Shown piece after piece: positions 1 through 5,599 of a stretch of 6,319 nt of DNA. Source of the DNA: an uncultured Collinsella sp. (lineage in GTDB: Bacteria > Actinomycetota > Coriobacteriia > Coriobacteriales > Coriobacteriaceae). The stretch lies in NCBI GenBank assembly GCA_902492545.1, contig CABULX010000120.1, positions 1 through 6,319 of the forward strand, read 5' to 3'. Numbering within the stretch: position 1 is the first letter of the stretch; each line of letters begins with the position of its first letter. A program made the position numbers and the translations under genes. A model generated the notes under the pieces. The model did no database searches and was not told the origin of the DNA. It saw nothing but the letters and a program-made list of their open reading frames with translations.

Positions 1-446
1 GCAATAGGGACCTCTTTTGGGCGCCCTGCCTTTGGAGCGTCGGCGAGTCGTGCCTCGATGGAAGCTTTGGACACCATGCGCTTGGTGCCATCCTTCCATG
101 AATCCAACAGTCCAGCATTTATCAGTTGCGATACTCTTGCCGAGCTAACGCCAAGCACGCGCGCGGCATCCGCTGCGGTGACGGCGGGGATATCGTTGAG
201 TTCGCGGCTGACGGCTACGGCGATAATCTTGCCGCCGTGTCGCGGCTCATGTCCGAAGTCCGGCGCAGGCAGGTCGACGCCGCCCATTAGGTGGTCATCG
301 ACCATGCATGCGAGAAAATCAGCGGCGCTTTCGACAGCGTCGTTTAGGTCGGAGCCAAACGTTCCTCCTCCGCCCAGCGAGCCACATGGCACGGCATCGA
401 CCATGCCGTCCGAATCAAAGAACTCAAATTCCCATACGTAAACCAT
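1..446 (-). CDS. hicB: HicB-family antitoxin, 3' end cut off by the window edge
   Basis: The reading frame is open from ATG at 446 to the left edge (148 codons, no stop), so the C-terminus is missing. It is the antitoxin of a HicAB toxin-antitoxin pair: it should bind and block HicA and repress their shared promoter. Residues 1-65 fit the degraded RNase-H-like HicB fold: a short beta start (MVYVWEFEFF), a Gly-rich turn, then an acidic helix like the usual 'EAxxxAxxxL' segment (DLNDAVESAADFLACMVDD). Residues about 88-135 look like a helix-turn-helix of the excisionase/MerR type (VTAADAARVLGVSSARVSQL, then a KDGTKRMV wing), followed by a basic GRPK tail. The start is set by a strong AGGGGAGG site (about 453-460) with a short spacer. 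The gene follows hicA by 45 bp, so it is probably co-transcribed. Seen: frame, RBS, motifs. Known: HicB role. Inferred: partner blocking in this strain. Confidence 0.85.
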   Translation of the reverse strand, partial: MVYVWEFEFFDSDGMVDAVPCGSLGGGGTFGSDLNDAVESAADFLACMVDDHLMGGVDLPAPDFGHEPRHGGKIIAVAVSRELNDIPAVTAADAARVLGVSSARVSQLINAGLLDSWKDGTKRMVSKASIEARLADAPKAGRPKEVPI

Positions 447-491
447 GTAAGACCTCCCCTAAAAAGCGATGCGAAATGTGATGAGGATGAG

Positions 492-662
492 CTATCGAAG
501 TCCTGCCTGCCTTAGGATTCTTTTGGCAATTTGATCCTCAATCTCTCGGTGGCGTTTCACGAGCACGAGTTTATCTCCTTTGACGAACTTCTCGTGATTA
601 GCGCCTCCTTTCGAGATGAAGCCGGCTTCTTCGAGGATGCGGATCAATTCGCGTCTCTGCAT
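492..662 (-). CDS. hicA: HicA-family mRNA interferase toxin
   Basis: A 56-residue basic protein, the usual size for HicA toxins, which have a dsRBD-like fold and cleave mRNA independently of the ribosome. The family pattern is clear: an N-terminal helix ending in EEAGF (11-15), the short segment with the catalytic histidine (GGANHEKF, His23), a strand with V/L-rich residues leading to KRH (36-38), and the terminal helix IAKRILRQAGL (45-55), a hallmark of HicA. The canonical Gly-Ser-His around the catalytic His is Ala-Asn-His here, a mild departure. I chose ATG at 662 rather than the in-frame TTG at 677. An AAAGAGG site sits 5 nt before the ATG, and the TTG would lie upstream of that site. The gene comes first in the operon, before hicB, as is usual. 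The toxin appears intact. Confidence 0.9.
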   Translation of the reverse strand: MQRRELIRILEEAGFISKGGANHEKFVKGDKLVLVKRHREIEDQIAKRILRQAGLR

Positions 663-667
663 CTTAG

Positions 668-674
668 CCTCTTT
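668..674 (-). promoter_or_regulatory. Ribosome binding site of hicA
   Basis: On the minus strand this reads AAAGAGG, 5 nt before the ATG at 662. It decides the hicA start: the upstream in-frame TTG at 677 has no such site before it and would put this element inside the coding sequence. Confidence 0.6.
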
Positions 675-684
675 CAATAACTAT

Positions 685-693
685 ATATTAGCA
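685..693 (-). promoter_or_regulatory. Candidate extended -10 of the hicAB promoter
   Basis: The minus strand reads TGCTAATAT, an extended -10 of the TGnTANNNT kind, within a short AT-rich stretch and 23 nt before the hicA ATG. No good -35 hexamer lies at the expected distance, which is tolerable for an extended -10. An overlapping TATAGT (680-685) is an alternative -10. The candidate operator at 700-738 lies just upstream, where a -35 would be, so a bound HicB could block polymerase. Confidence 0.4.
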
Positions 694-699
694 CTTCCT

Positions 700-738
700 A
701 AGGGTTTAAGACTTAAATCTTAGCTATTACTAACCCTT
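700..738. promoter_or_regulatory. Nested inverted repeats, candidate HicB operator
   Basis: Two inverted repeats are nested. The inner one, TAAGACTTAAATCTTA (707-722), is palindromic at 14 of 16 positions. The outer one has 7-bp arms, AAGGGTT (700-706) and AACCCTT (732-738). HicB antitoxins with a DNA-binding domain typically repress their own operon by binding a palindrome at the promoter, and this is the only such element in the hicA upstream region. The site also lies upstream of the divergent gene at 862, so it could influence that too. The assignment to HicB is inference. Confidence 0.5.
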
Positions 739-861
739 TGTTTTGTGGTGCCATCTTTGGATAACGGCTTATATTCCTTGTTGTATTAGTTTATTTGCTC
801 GTGCGGACACGATTTTGGTGCTCTGCGCACGACCGCGAAAAGGGTTTGCGGTGGTTAAAAT

Positions 862-1176
862 GTGGCAATAGAGATGGTTTTATCGAACTCCATGGGAGTG
901 GCGCGCGTGGATAACAACACGTTGCTGTTTCACGATAAGGGCGCCGGCGTTTTCAAGGGAATAAGCATCTATCCCAATCGTATCGAGGCGGTCGTGAAGA
1001 ACAACTTCTTCGGTACCCATACCAAGATCGTCTACCTCAAGGACATTACGGGTGTCAACAGGGTCAAGGGTAAGCGCGTGCTCCTCCGTAATAGGTTGCT
1101 GACCGCCTGTTCCTACAGGCTGAGCAGCCGCTCCCAGGCCCAGCAGTTCGTGAACGTGCTGAACTCGGTGATGTAG
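862..1176 (+). CDS. Small hypothetical protein, PH-like domain suspected
   Basis: A 104-residue protein that I do not recognise as a named family member. The pattern of short strands (TLLFHDKGAGVFKGISIY, RIEAVVKNNFFGTHTKIVYL), an 'ITGVNRVKGKRVLL' segment and a single C-terminal amphipathic helix (SRSQAQQFVNVLNSVM) resembles small bacterial PH-like domains, in which seven strands are capped by one helix. There is no signal peptide or membrane segment, so it is probably cytoplasmic or membrane-peripheral. The start is GTG at 862, preceded by GGTGG 7 nt upstream; an in-frame ATG at 874 is the alternative but has no spaced ribosome site. It is transcribed divergently from hicAB across about 200 bp and convergently with the phospholipase gene. 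Regular codon composition and a conserved-looking structure argue that it is real. The PH-like call is inference from the strand/helix pattern only. Confidence 0.72.
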   Translation: MAIEMVLSNSMGVARVDNNTLLFHDKGAGVFKGISIYPNRIEAVVKNNFFGTHTKIVYLKDITGVNRVKGKRVLLRNRLLTACSYRLSSRSQAQQFVNVLNSVM

Positions 1177-1285
1177 CCGATAGCGACGTTCGGGCTAAAT
1201 TTGCGGCTGTGCATTGGACGACGCAGCGGCTGAGCGCTCGGCCTGCGAGTGCGCTGGACACGCTGCCTCTTCATCTGCGAAAGCC

Positions 1286-1314
1286 AGGGGCGCAGAACGG
1301 TGCTCTGCGCCCCT
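1286..1314. terminator. Hairpin between convergent genes, probable bidirectional terminator
   Basis: An 11-bp perfect stem, AGGGGCGCAGA (1286-1296) and TCTGCGCCCCT (1304-1314), encloses a 7-nt loop. It lies between the stop of the plus-strand gene (1176) and the stop of the minus-strand phospholipase (1349), with its near edge 35 bp beyond the latter. The T tracts are poor: the minus strand runs GGCTTTCG after the stem and the plus strand TATCG. Efficiency as an intrinsic terminator is therefore uncertain, but its position and stability fit a shared stop for both convergent units. The rest of the 1177-1348 gap holds nothing else I can support. Confidence 0.65.
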
Positions 1315-1348
1315 TATCGAGTCGATGCGTCCGAAAGTGCCGGCTTGC

Positions 1349-3844
1349 CTATTCGCTAGCGTCTTCGCTGCCTTCGCGGTCGTTAACAAGCATCGCTGCG
1401 CCGGCGACCGTCGTCGCCACGGCGGCAGCGGCGAGCCCGGCGGCAATGCCGGAGTCATCGCCCGTGTCGGCGAGTTTTCCGCCCGAGCCCTTGCCCTTGT
1501 TGTCCTTGCCGTTCTTGTCGGTGCTGCTCGCGTTGGTGCCGTTGCCGCTGCCGGTGCCGCCCGCACTGCCCGAGGCCGCTACGGTAAAGCTTGCGGCTCC
1601 GTCGGTGGCAAGCGTGTAGTTTTGCGCCGCGTCGCCCAACAGACCTTTCGCACGCACCCAATACGTCCCCGCGGCAAATGACTCGCCCTCGGCCATCGCC
1701 GTTCCCGGAGCGCCGTTCGCGTCGTGCACAAACTCGAGCTGGGCGGTGCAGGCGTCGGTTTCGAGCTTGCCCTCGAGTGATGCCGCAATCTTGGCGCGCA
1801 CGTCTTCGCCGGCCTTAAGGCCTTCGAGTCCCTCAAAATGGGGCGTCAGCGCGAGCGGATCGATATCGATGGGCACGGAGCCCTGCAGTCCTGTAGCGGT
1901 CTCGTTGCCCAGGGCGTCGACATCCACGTATTCGATGGCAAACGCGCTGCCAGAAGCGGCCACGTTGAGTACGTTGCTGCTGTTAACGAGGCGGAAATGA
2001 CCCTCGCCAACGGTCTTGCCATCCTGGAATGAGGCATCGCTCAGCGAGTCGCCGTACGTCATGCGCATGCGGGTCGGGAGATAATACGGGAGATAGTACG
2101 AAGCCGTCTGCTTGTGCTCCGTATCGTAATTGCGCTGATAGATGCTCCGGGCCAGCGCCGCATCAACAAAGTCGGATGCGATGATGCCAATGTGCTTGAG
2201 GTAATCTGACTTTGTATCCTCGATGCCGCTGGGATTGATGTACGGGCTCTTATACAGATGCTCGTTGACTACTCGTGCCGAGGTAAAAGGATTGCCTCCG
2301 TGCGACAAGCCCGTGCAGCTGGTGTAGTTGATAGACCAGCAACGCTCCAGGACTTTCTCCTTGGCCCCGTTATCGTCCTCGACATCTACCTCGTTGCGCG
2401 TGCGCCCGGTCGTTTCCTTCAGCGCATTATCGACCCAGTTGAGCTTGTCGGTTCCCGTGAGTTTGTACTTGTCCTGGGCGTATACCTTGGTGCAATAGGG
2501 CTCTTTGTCGCCTGTTTCCCCCGCGGCTTCAAAGCCCTGCGCGTTTTGGACGAGGCACATGGAACTGCTGTCGGTGTGCACTGCGATTTTGTTATCCCAT
2601 TCGGTGAGGTCGAGTCCCCACGTGTGGCCGCTTACGCTGTCGCCGGCGAGCCTAAATCGACGTAGCAGGACGATCTTTCCGCGCACCTCGCCCAGTGTGG
2701 GAACGCGGCTCGACGTATAGAACAGTTTGGGGTTGTCGTCCAAAACCTTGGCGAAAGCCGTCGTAACACTTTCGTCGGTAGCCTCGTCGTTGCCTCGTGA
2801 TACAAGCATGATGAGCGCTTCTGTCGGGTTTTCGTTCAAAAACGTTTTGAAGTAGCCTATGACATCGGAAAGATGCAAAAAGTACGCGTCTTTTTTGAGC
2901 AGGTAGTACATCCCATGGTCGATGCCAGGGTTGTCGCCCTTTCCGAGACGGATATCAAAATAGCGAATGCCTTCGAGCAGCTGCGTGGGAATGTAATCCT
3001 GCTGGCATTTTACTTGCGAGGATTGGGGCTCAGTGTCGTTGTCCACGCTGCAGGTGCCCGAATCGTGCGTGCCCGGGATGCTCAGCTCGTCGAGGAACTT
3101 GTTGTCGTCGACGTATTTCATCCAACATGGTCCGTCGACGTAGCTGCTGTACGTGATCCAGTCGAGGCTGCTAACCGTGGCATCGTTCTTTTTCATGTCG
3201 TAACCGATAAGTTCGAGCTCCCACGGAATGCTCTTACTCTTACTCTTATGGCAGATCTTATTGTTGTCCTGGTCTTCGCCGTTCGATTCTATTGCCAGGT
3301 ACTTAATGTCTTTTTTCTCGGTTTCTTTCTCGACCGTGCGGTCTCGGATGATATAGGTTCCGTTTGATTGACGCTCGAACGCAAAAGAGCGACTGGGCTT
3401 GCCGTCATGCTCGCCACTCCATACGTGGATGACCTTTCCGTCTTTGTCCGAGTCGCCATCGACCGACCAAATGCTGTAGCCCGTCTTTTTATGCTCTTCG
3501 AAATTGAGCAAGGTGCGGATAGCATACCAGTTTGTATCGTCATTCTTGGTCGTTACGTTCTCAAGGATGAGCTTGCTGGACGTGCCGTCATTAAACAGAT
3601 GGCAGACGTTGCCGATGACGTTGCCGTCTTCGTTGACGCTTGCGGTGCGAAAATAGCCCGCGGGGCGAAGGCGAATGACGAAATTGTTGAGGCTGACCGA
3701 CGCTGTGGCAGCGTCGTCTGCAAATGCCGCTCGTGGGCCAATGCCCAATGCCGCGGTTTCGGGCAGGCTTGCAAGTGGCGACAACGCCGCGAGTCCAAGG
3801 CCCAACGTAAATGCTCGGCGGCTGATGGCGTGGTGTTCGGTCAT
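1349..3844 (-). CDS. Wall-anchored phosphatidylinositol-specific phospholipase C
   Basis: An 831-residue exported enzyme expected to cleave phosphatidylinositol or a similar phospholipid head group at the cell surface. Residues 7-21 form a twin-arginine signal (SRRAFTLGLGLAALS) with likely cleavage after AFA (42). Residues about 50-215 are Trp/Asp/Gly-rich and resemble a ricin-type beta-trefoil lectin (tentative). The PI-PLC X domain spans about 240-400: IPGTHDSG has the catalytic His260 with Asp261, YFDIRL has Asp297 and Arg299, and DHG has the second catalytic His310. These match His32, Asp33, Asp67, Arg69 and His82 of the Bacillus enzyme, so it should be active. The domain ends near 575 with INYTS, INPSG and GIIASDF. 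An Ig-like module (about 655-757, ending GTYWVRAKGLLG...NYTL) leads to a Gly/Ser/Lys linker, LADTG (791-795) and a membrane helix. The tail after the helix is acidic (NDREGSEDASE), unlike the usual basic sortase tail. Start: ATG at 3844 with GGAGAAG just upstream. It is longer than the roughly 300-residue secreted bacilli enzymes because of the added modules. Confidence 0.9.
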   Translation of the reverse strand: MTEHHAISRRAFTLGLGLAALSPLASLPETAALGIGPRAAFADDAATASVSLNNFVIRLRPAGYFRTASVNEDGNVIGNVCHLFNDGTSSKLILENVTTKNDDTNWYAIRTLLNFEEHKKTGYSIWSVDGDSDKDGKVIHVWSGEHDGKPSRSFAFERQSNGTYIIRDRTVEKETEKKDIKYLAIESNGEDQDNNKICHKSKSKSIPWELELIGYDMKKNDATVSSLDWITYSSYVDGPCWMKYVDDNKFLDELSIPGTHDSGTCSVDNDTEPQSSQVKCQQDYIPTQLLEGIRYFDIRLGKGDNPGIDHGMYYLLKKDAYFLHLSDVIGYFKTFLNENPTEALIMLVSRGNDEATDESVTTAFAKVLDDNPKLFYTSSRVPTLGEVRGKIVLLRRFRLAGDSVSGHTWGLDLTEWDNKIAVHTDSSSMCLVQNAQGFEAAGETGDKEPYCTKVYAQDKYKLTGTDKLNWVDNALKETTGRTRNEVDVEDDNGAKEKVLERCWSINYTSCTGLSHGGNPFTSARVVNEHLYKSPYINPSGIEDTKSDYLKHIGIIASDFVDAALARSIYQRNYDTEHKQTASYYLPYYLPTRMRMTYGDSLSDASFQDGKTVGEGHFRLVNSSNVLNVAASGSAFAIEYVDVDALGNETATGLQGSVPIDIDPLALTPHFEGLEGLKAGEDVRAKIAASLEGKLETDACTAQLEFVHDANGAPGTAMAEGESFAAGTYWVRAKGLLGDAAQNYTLATDGAASFTVAASGSAGGTGSGNGTNASSTDKNGKDNKGKGSGGKLADTGDDSGIAAGLAAAAVATTVAGAAMLVNDREGSEDASE
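3231..3248. repeat. Three 6-bp tandem units within the phospholipase gene
   Basis: CTCTTA is repeated three times in a row and encodes Lys-Ser-Lys-Ser-Lys-Ser (about residues 200-205) between the N-terminal lectin-like region and the catalytic domain. The unit is two codons long, so slippage would change the length of a basic linker without breaking the frame. Confidence 0.7.
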
Positions 3845-4050
3845 AACTTCTCCATTCGTAGAGTGCGGTTATGCGATAGTTTTGGTCACTATACTGCTCA
3901 GATGTTTAAAGATGCTGGTTTAATTGTCTGCGCGGCGCAATAAATCGGCGGGCGGACGTGTTGGGGTGTTTGTCGTTTTCGTACCGTTGCTACATTTGGA
4001 GCGGTTCCGGCGTCCGGCATCCTCGCGTTCGTCGGCTACCGGCATAAGAA
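3845..4050 (-). other. Upstream region of the phospholipase gene
   Basis: Together with the lipoprotein terminator (4051-4078) this belongs to a 305-bp gap between the phospholipase start and the stop of the next gene. The GGAGAAG ribosome site is at 3847-3853. An AT-rich stretch on the minus strand has TATAGT (3888-3893) as a candidate -10, about 44 nt before the start, without a convincing -35. The part from about 3950 to 4040 is GC-rich and I see no gene, RNA or repeat in it. The terminator to its right shows that the phospholipase needs its own promoter here. Confidence 0.4.
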
Positions 4051-4078
4051 AGGGAGGGTCGGTTTACCGGCCCTCCCT
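4051..4078 (-). terminator. Intrinsic terminator of the downstream lipoprotein gene
   Basis: A 12-bp stem with one G-U pair, AGGGAGGGTCGG (4051-4062) and CCGGCCCTCCCT (4067-4078), closes a TTTA loop. On the minus strand the stem is followed by TTTCTTA, a usable T tract. It lies about 70 bp after the TAA of the lipoprotein gene that ends at 4150 and separates that gene from the phospholipase. Confidence 0.85.
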
Positions 4079-4149
4079 GGGTATGAAGCGCTGGGGTACC
4101 GCCGCTTGTTAGCACTGCGCCCGTGTTTCCCGCTGCGCTCGCCAGTTAC

Positions 4150-4743
4150 TTAGCGCTTGATCTCGATATCGTCGAGCTTGACGTCCATGGCCTCGGTCTT
4201 GGCCTCGGCGATGTCGTCGGCAAACTCCAGAGACTTCATCATGGTCTCGACGGCGTCCTTGTGTTCCTCGACGTTGTCGATGCGCACGTACACGCTGCCG
4301 CCGTCAACGTCGGTGAAGTACTCGGTCGTCACGCCGCCCGAGTGCGTGTAGGAAGCGTTGCGCCAGGTCTTGCCGTTGTACTTGACGGGGTCATTCTCGG
4401 TCCACTCAAAGCTGGCATTCCACTTTGCCTCGTAGTCGAACAGCTCGTCGGCGTTCTTGTCAGAGTCGAAGACGGGGATGAAGCGATCACTGGCGTGCTC
4501 GCTCTCGGTGAACTTAAACTGGGCCCTGTCGGCGGTGTCGCCGGCAACGTCGGTAATCTCGACGCCCTCGGGAACCTCGACCTTAAACCAAATGAAGTCG
4601 GTCCTCATATCCACGGCTGGCTTTTCTGCCCCGCCGCCACCGCCACTTCCGGTAGCGTCGCCGCTGCCACCGCAGCCCACCAGGGCAACTGCGGCAAAGA
4701 GACTGATGCAGAGGGTGAGAATCGCAAAGGCCTTCTTTTTCAT
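4150..4743 (-). CDS. Putative lipoprotein, first of a paralogous pair
   Basis: A 197-residue exported lipoprotein of no family I can name. Residues 1-24 are a lipoprotein signal (MKKK, hydrophobic LTLCISLFAAVA, lipobox LVGC with the lipidated Cys24), followed by a Gly/Ser linker to about 40. The folded part begins with TDFIWFKVEVPEGV (48-61), then DRFIPV (86-91), YNGKTW (122-127), FTDVDGGSVYV (143-153) and a final helix HKDAVETMMKSLEF (161-174). This order of strand with PEG turn, Tyr/Trp strands and 'SLEF' ending recalls small PsbP/Mog1-like alpha/beta folds, but that is only a guess. The mature part is acidic. The start is fixed by GAGGAGG 8 nt before the ATG. The upstream neighbour (4985-5584) is a clear paralogue: by eye about half of the core residues are identical, and even the ends match (IEIK). 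The gene has its own terminator at 4051-4078 and probably its own promoter. Confidence 0.88.
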   Translation of the reverse strand: MKKKAFAILTLCISLFAAVALVGCGGSGDATGSGGGGGAEKPAVDMRTDFIWFKVEVPEGVEITDVAGDTADRAQFKFTESEHASDRFIPVFDSDKNADELFDYEAKWNASFEWTENDPVKYNGKTWRNASYTHSGGVTTEYFTDVDGGSVYVRIDNVEEHKDAVETMMKSLEFADDIAEAKTEAMDVKLDDIEIKR

Positions 4744-4790
4744 GGTCGTGTCCTCCTCGATCTGTAACCGCCCATGGATTACCTGTCTTT

Positions 4791-4796
4791 ACTGTA
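4791..4796 (-). promoter_or_regulatory. Possible -10 of the first lipoprotein gene
   Basis: The minus strand reads TACAGT, 47 nt before the start codon. No -35 hexamer is visible at the normal distance. The 19-bp shared element (4816-4834) lies 19 nt further upstream and covers the -35 position, as would be expected for a regulator-dependent promoter. Weak evidence on its own. Confidence 0.3.
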
Positions 4797-4815
4797 CGCG
4801 TGGACGGCTCGCTAG

Positions 4816-4834
4816 GGTGGGCCATGTGTCCCAT
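4816..4834. repeat. Shared 19-bp imperfect palindrome, copy 1
   Basis: GGTGGGCCATGTGTCCCAT matches exactly the copy at 5782-5800. Its core, TGGGnCAnnTGnCCCA, has dyad symmetry, so it could be the binding site of a dimeric regulator. It lies 73 bp upstream of the first lipoprotein gene. Flanking bases also agree in part (a CTCG 4-8 nt to the left in both copies). Operator function is inferred from symmetry and location. Confidence 0.6.
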
Positions 4835-4889
4835 TCTGAGGGCCGGATTTGCGCCGTTAAGTGGCAATATGTTCGGGCGCAAAAGAGGG

Positions 4890-4912
4890 GAGGGCTGGTG
4901 CTGTCGGCCCTC
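4890..4912 (-). terminator. Weak terminator candidate after the second lipoprotein gene
   Basis: GAGGGC (4890-4895) and GCCCTC (4907-4912) can form a 6-bp stem with an 11-nt loop. On the minus strand it is followed by CCCTCTTTTGC, so the T run begins several bases after the stem. It lies about 73 bp beyond the stop at 4985. If real, the two lipoprotein genes are separate units. Confidence 0.35.
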
Positions 4913-4984
4913 ACCGGGTTGGGCGCCCGTTGTTTTAATGGGGCGCATGTGCGCGGGTGCGCGTAGGCGCGTGCGGGTGTCCCG

Positions 4985-5584
4985 TTACTTGATCTCGATG
5001 CTCGAAATCTCGACTTCGCGTGCCTCGGAAACTGCCTCTTCCATGTCATCGGGGAACTCGATGGAGTTGAGGAGTGCCTCGGCTTCTTTCTTGTGCTGGT
5101 CGAAGTTCGAGATGAGGACGTAGACGCTTCCCGGCTCAACATCGGTAAAAAGCATGGTTGAGATGCCGCTGTTGTCCTCGTATGTTCCGACGAGCCACGT
5201 CCTGCCGTTATACTCGACGGACCCGCCATCTTTCCACTGGAACGTATCCCCCTTCTTTTCCGCCTGGTCGGCGTGGGATTCCTCGGCCGTCAGCGCTTTT
5301 TTCCAAACGGGGATAAAGCGATCGGCCGAGGCGTTCTCGTCTTCGGGGAAGGTGAGCTGGACCCTGTCGGCATTCTTGCCGGCAGAGTCGCTTACGCCGA
5401 CGCCCTCGGGCATCTCGACCTTAAACCAGATGTAGTCGGTCTTCTTGGCGACGGGGGCCTTTTCCTTGCTCTCGCTCTTGGGGGCGCTGCCGCCGCCCGA
5501 TGCGCTCCCGCCGCAGCCCACAAGGGCGAGCGCGGCAAAGAGGGCGATGCAAAGGGAAAGGATTGATAGGGTCTTTTTCATCAT
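4985..5584 (-). CDS. Putative lipoprotein, second of a paralogous pair
   Basis: A 199-residue exported lipoprotein with a signal of MMKK, a hydrophobic core and lipobox LVGC (Cys24), then a low-complexity Ser/Gly/Lys linker to about 48. The mature part repeats the blocks of its neighbour: TDYIWFKVEMPEGV (49-62), ADRFIPV (87-93), YNGRTW (125-130), FTDVEPGSVYV (146-156), and a helix HKKEAEALLNSIEF (164-177) ending in IEIK. The function is unknown; extracytoplasmic binding is plausible but not shown. The frame extends upstream to an ATG at 5617, but AAGGAGG at 5593-5599 is 8 nt from the ATG at 5584, the same spacing as in the neighbour, and the lipoprotein signal begins there. The linker and the segment at 94-115 differ most from the paralogue, suggesting divergence of a surface loop after duplication. 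Confidence 0.88.
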   Translation of the reverse strand: MMKKTLSILSLCIALFAALALVGCGGSASGGGSAPKSESKEKAPVAKKTDYIWFKVEMPEGVGVSDSAGKNADRVQLTFPEDENASADRFIPVWKKALTAEESHADQAEKKGDTFQWKDGGSVEYNGRTWLVGTYEDNSGISTMLFTDVEPGSVYVLISNFDQHKKEAEALLNSIEFPDDMEEAVSEAREVEISSIEIK

Positions 5585-5592
5585 GGTGGCGT

Positions 5593-5599
5593 CCTCCTT
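5593..5599 (-). promoter_or_regulatory. Ribosome binding site of the second lipoprotein gene
   Basis: The minus strand reads AAGGAGG, 8 nt before ATG 5584 and 11 nt before the adjacent ATG 5581. It decides the start: an ATG at 5617 would place this site inside the gene and add residues in front of the signal peptide. Confidence 0.8.

Noticed and set aside
58..441. A 127-residue plus-strand open frame
   Set aside because: It is antisense to hicB, has no ribosome site, and its composition is that of a shadow; the minus strand carries the recognisable protein.
663..677. TTG at 677 as the start of hicA
   Set aside because: The ribosome site AAAGAGG lies between it and ATG 662; there is none upstream of the TTG.
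1209..1681. Two plus-strand open frames overlapping the end of the phospholipase gene
   Set aside because: They are antisense to the Ala/Gly-rich C-terminus and linker, and their low-complexity Ala/Pro/Arg composition is typical of reverse-frame shadows in GC-rich DNA.
4816..4834. The shared 19-mer as coding sequence (both copies can read MGHMAH on the minus strand)
   Set aside because: The frames on either side differ in length and content and have no ribosome site; identity is confined to the 19-mer, which suits a DNA site better than a conserved peptide.
4123..4966. Plus-strand open frames opposite the first lipoprotein gene
   Set aside because: They mirror a gene with a clear signal peptide, RBS and paralogue. 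They show no domain of their own.
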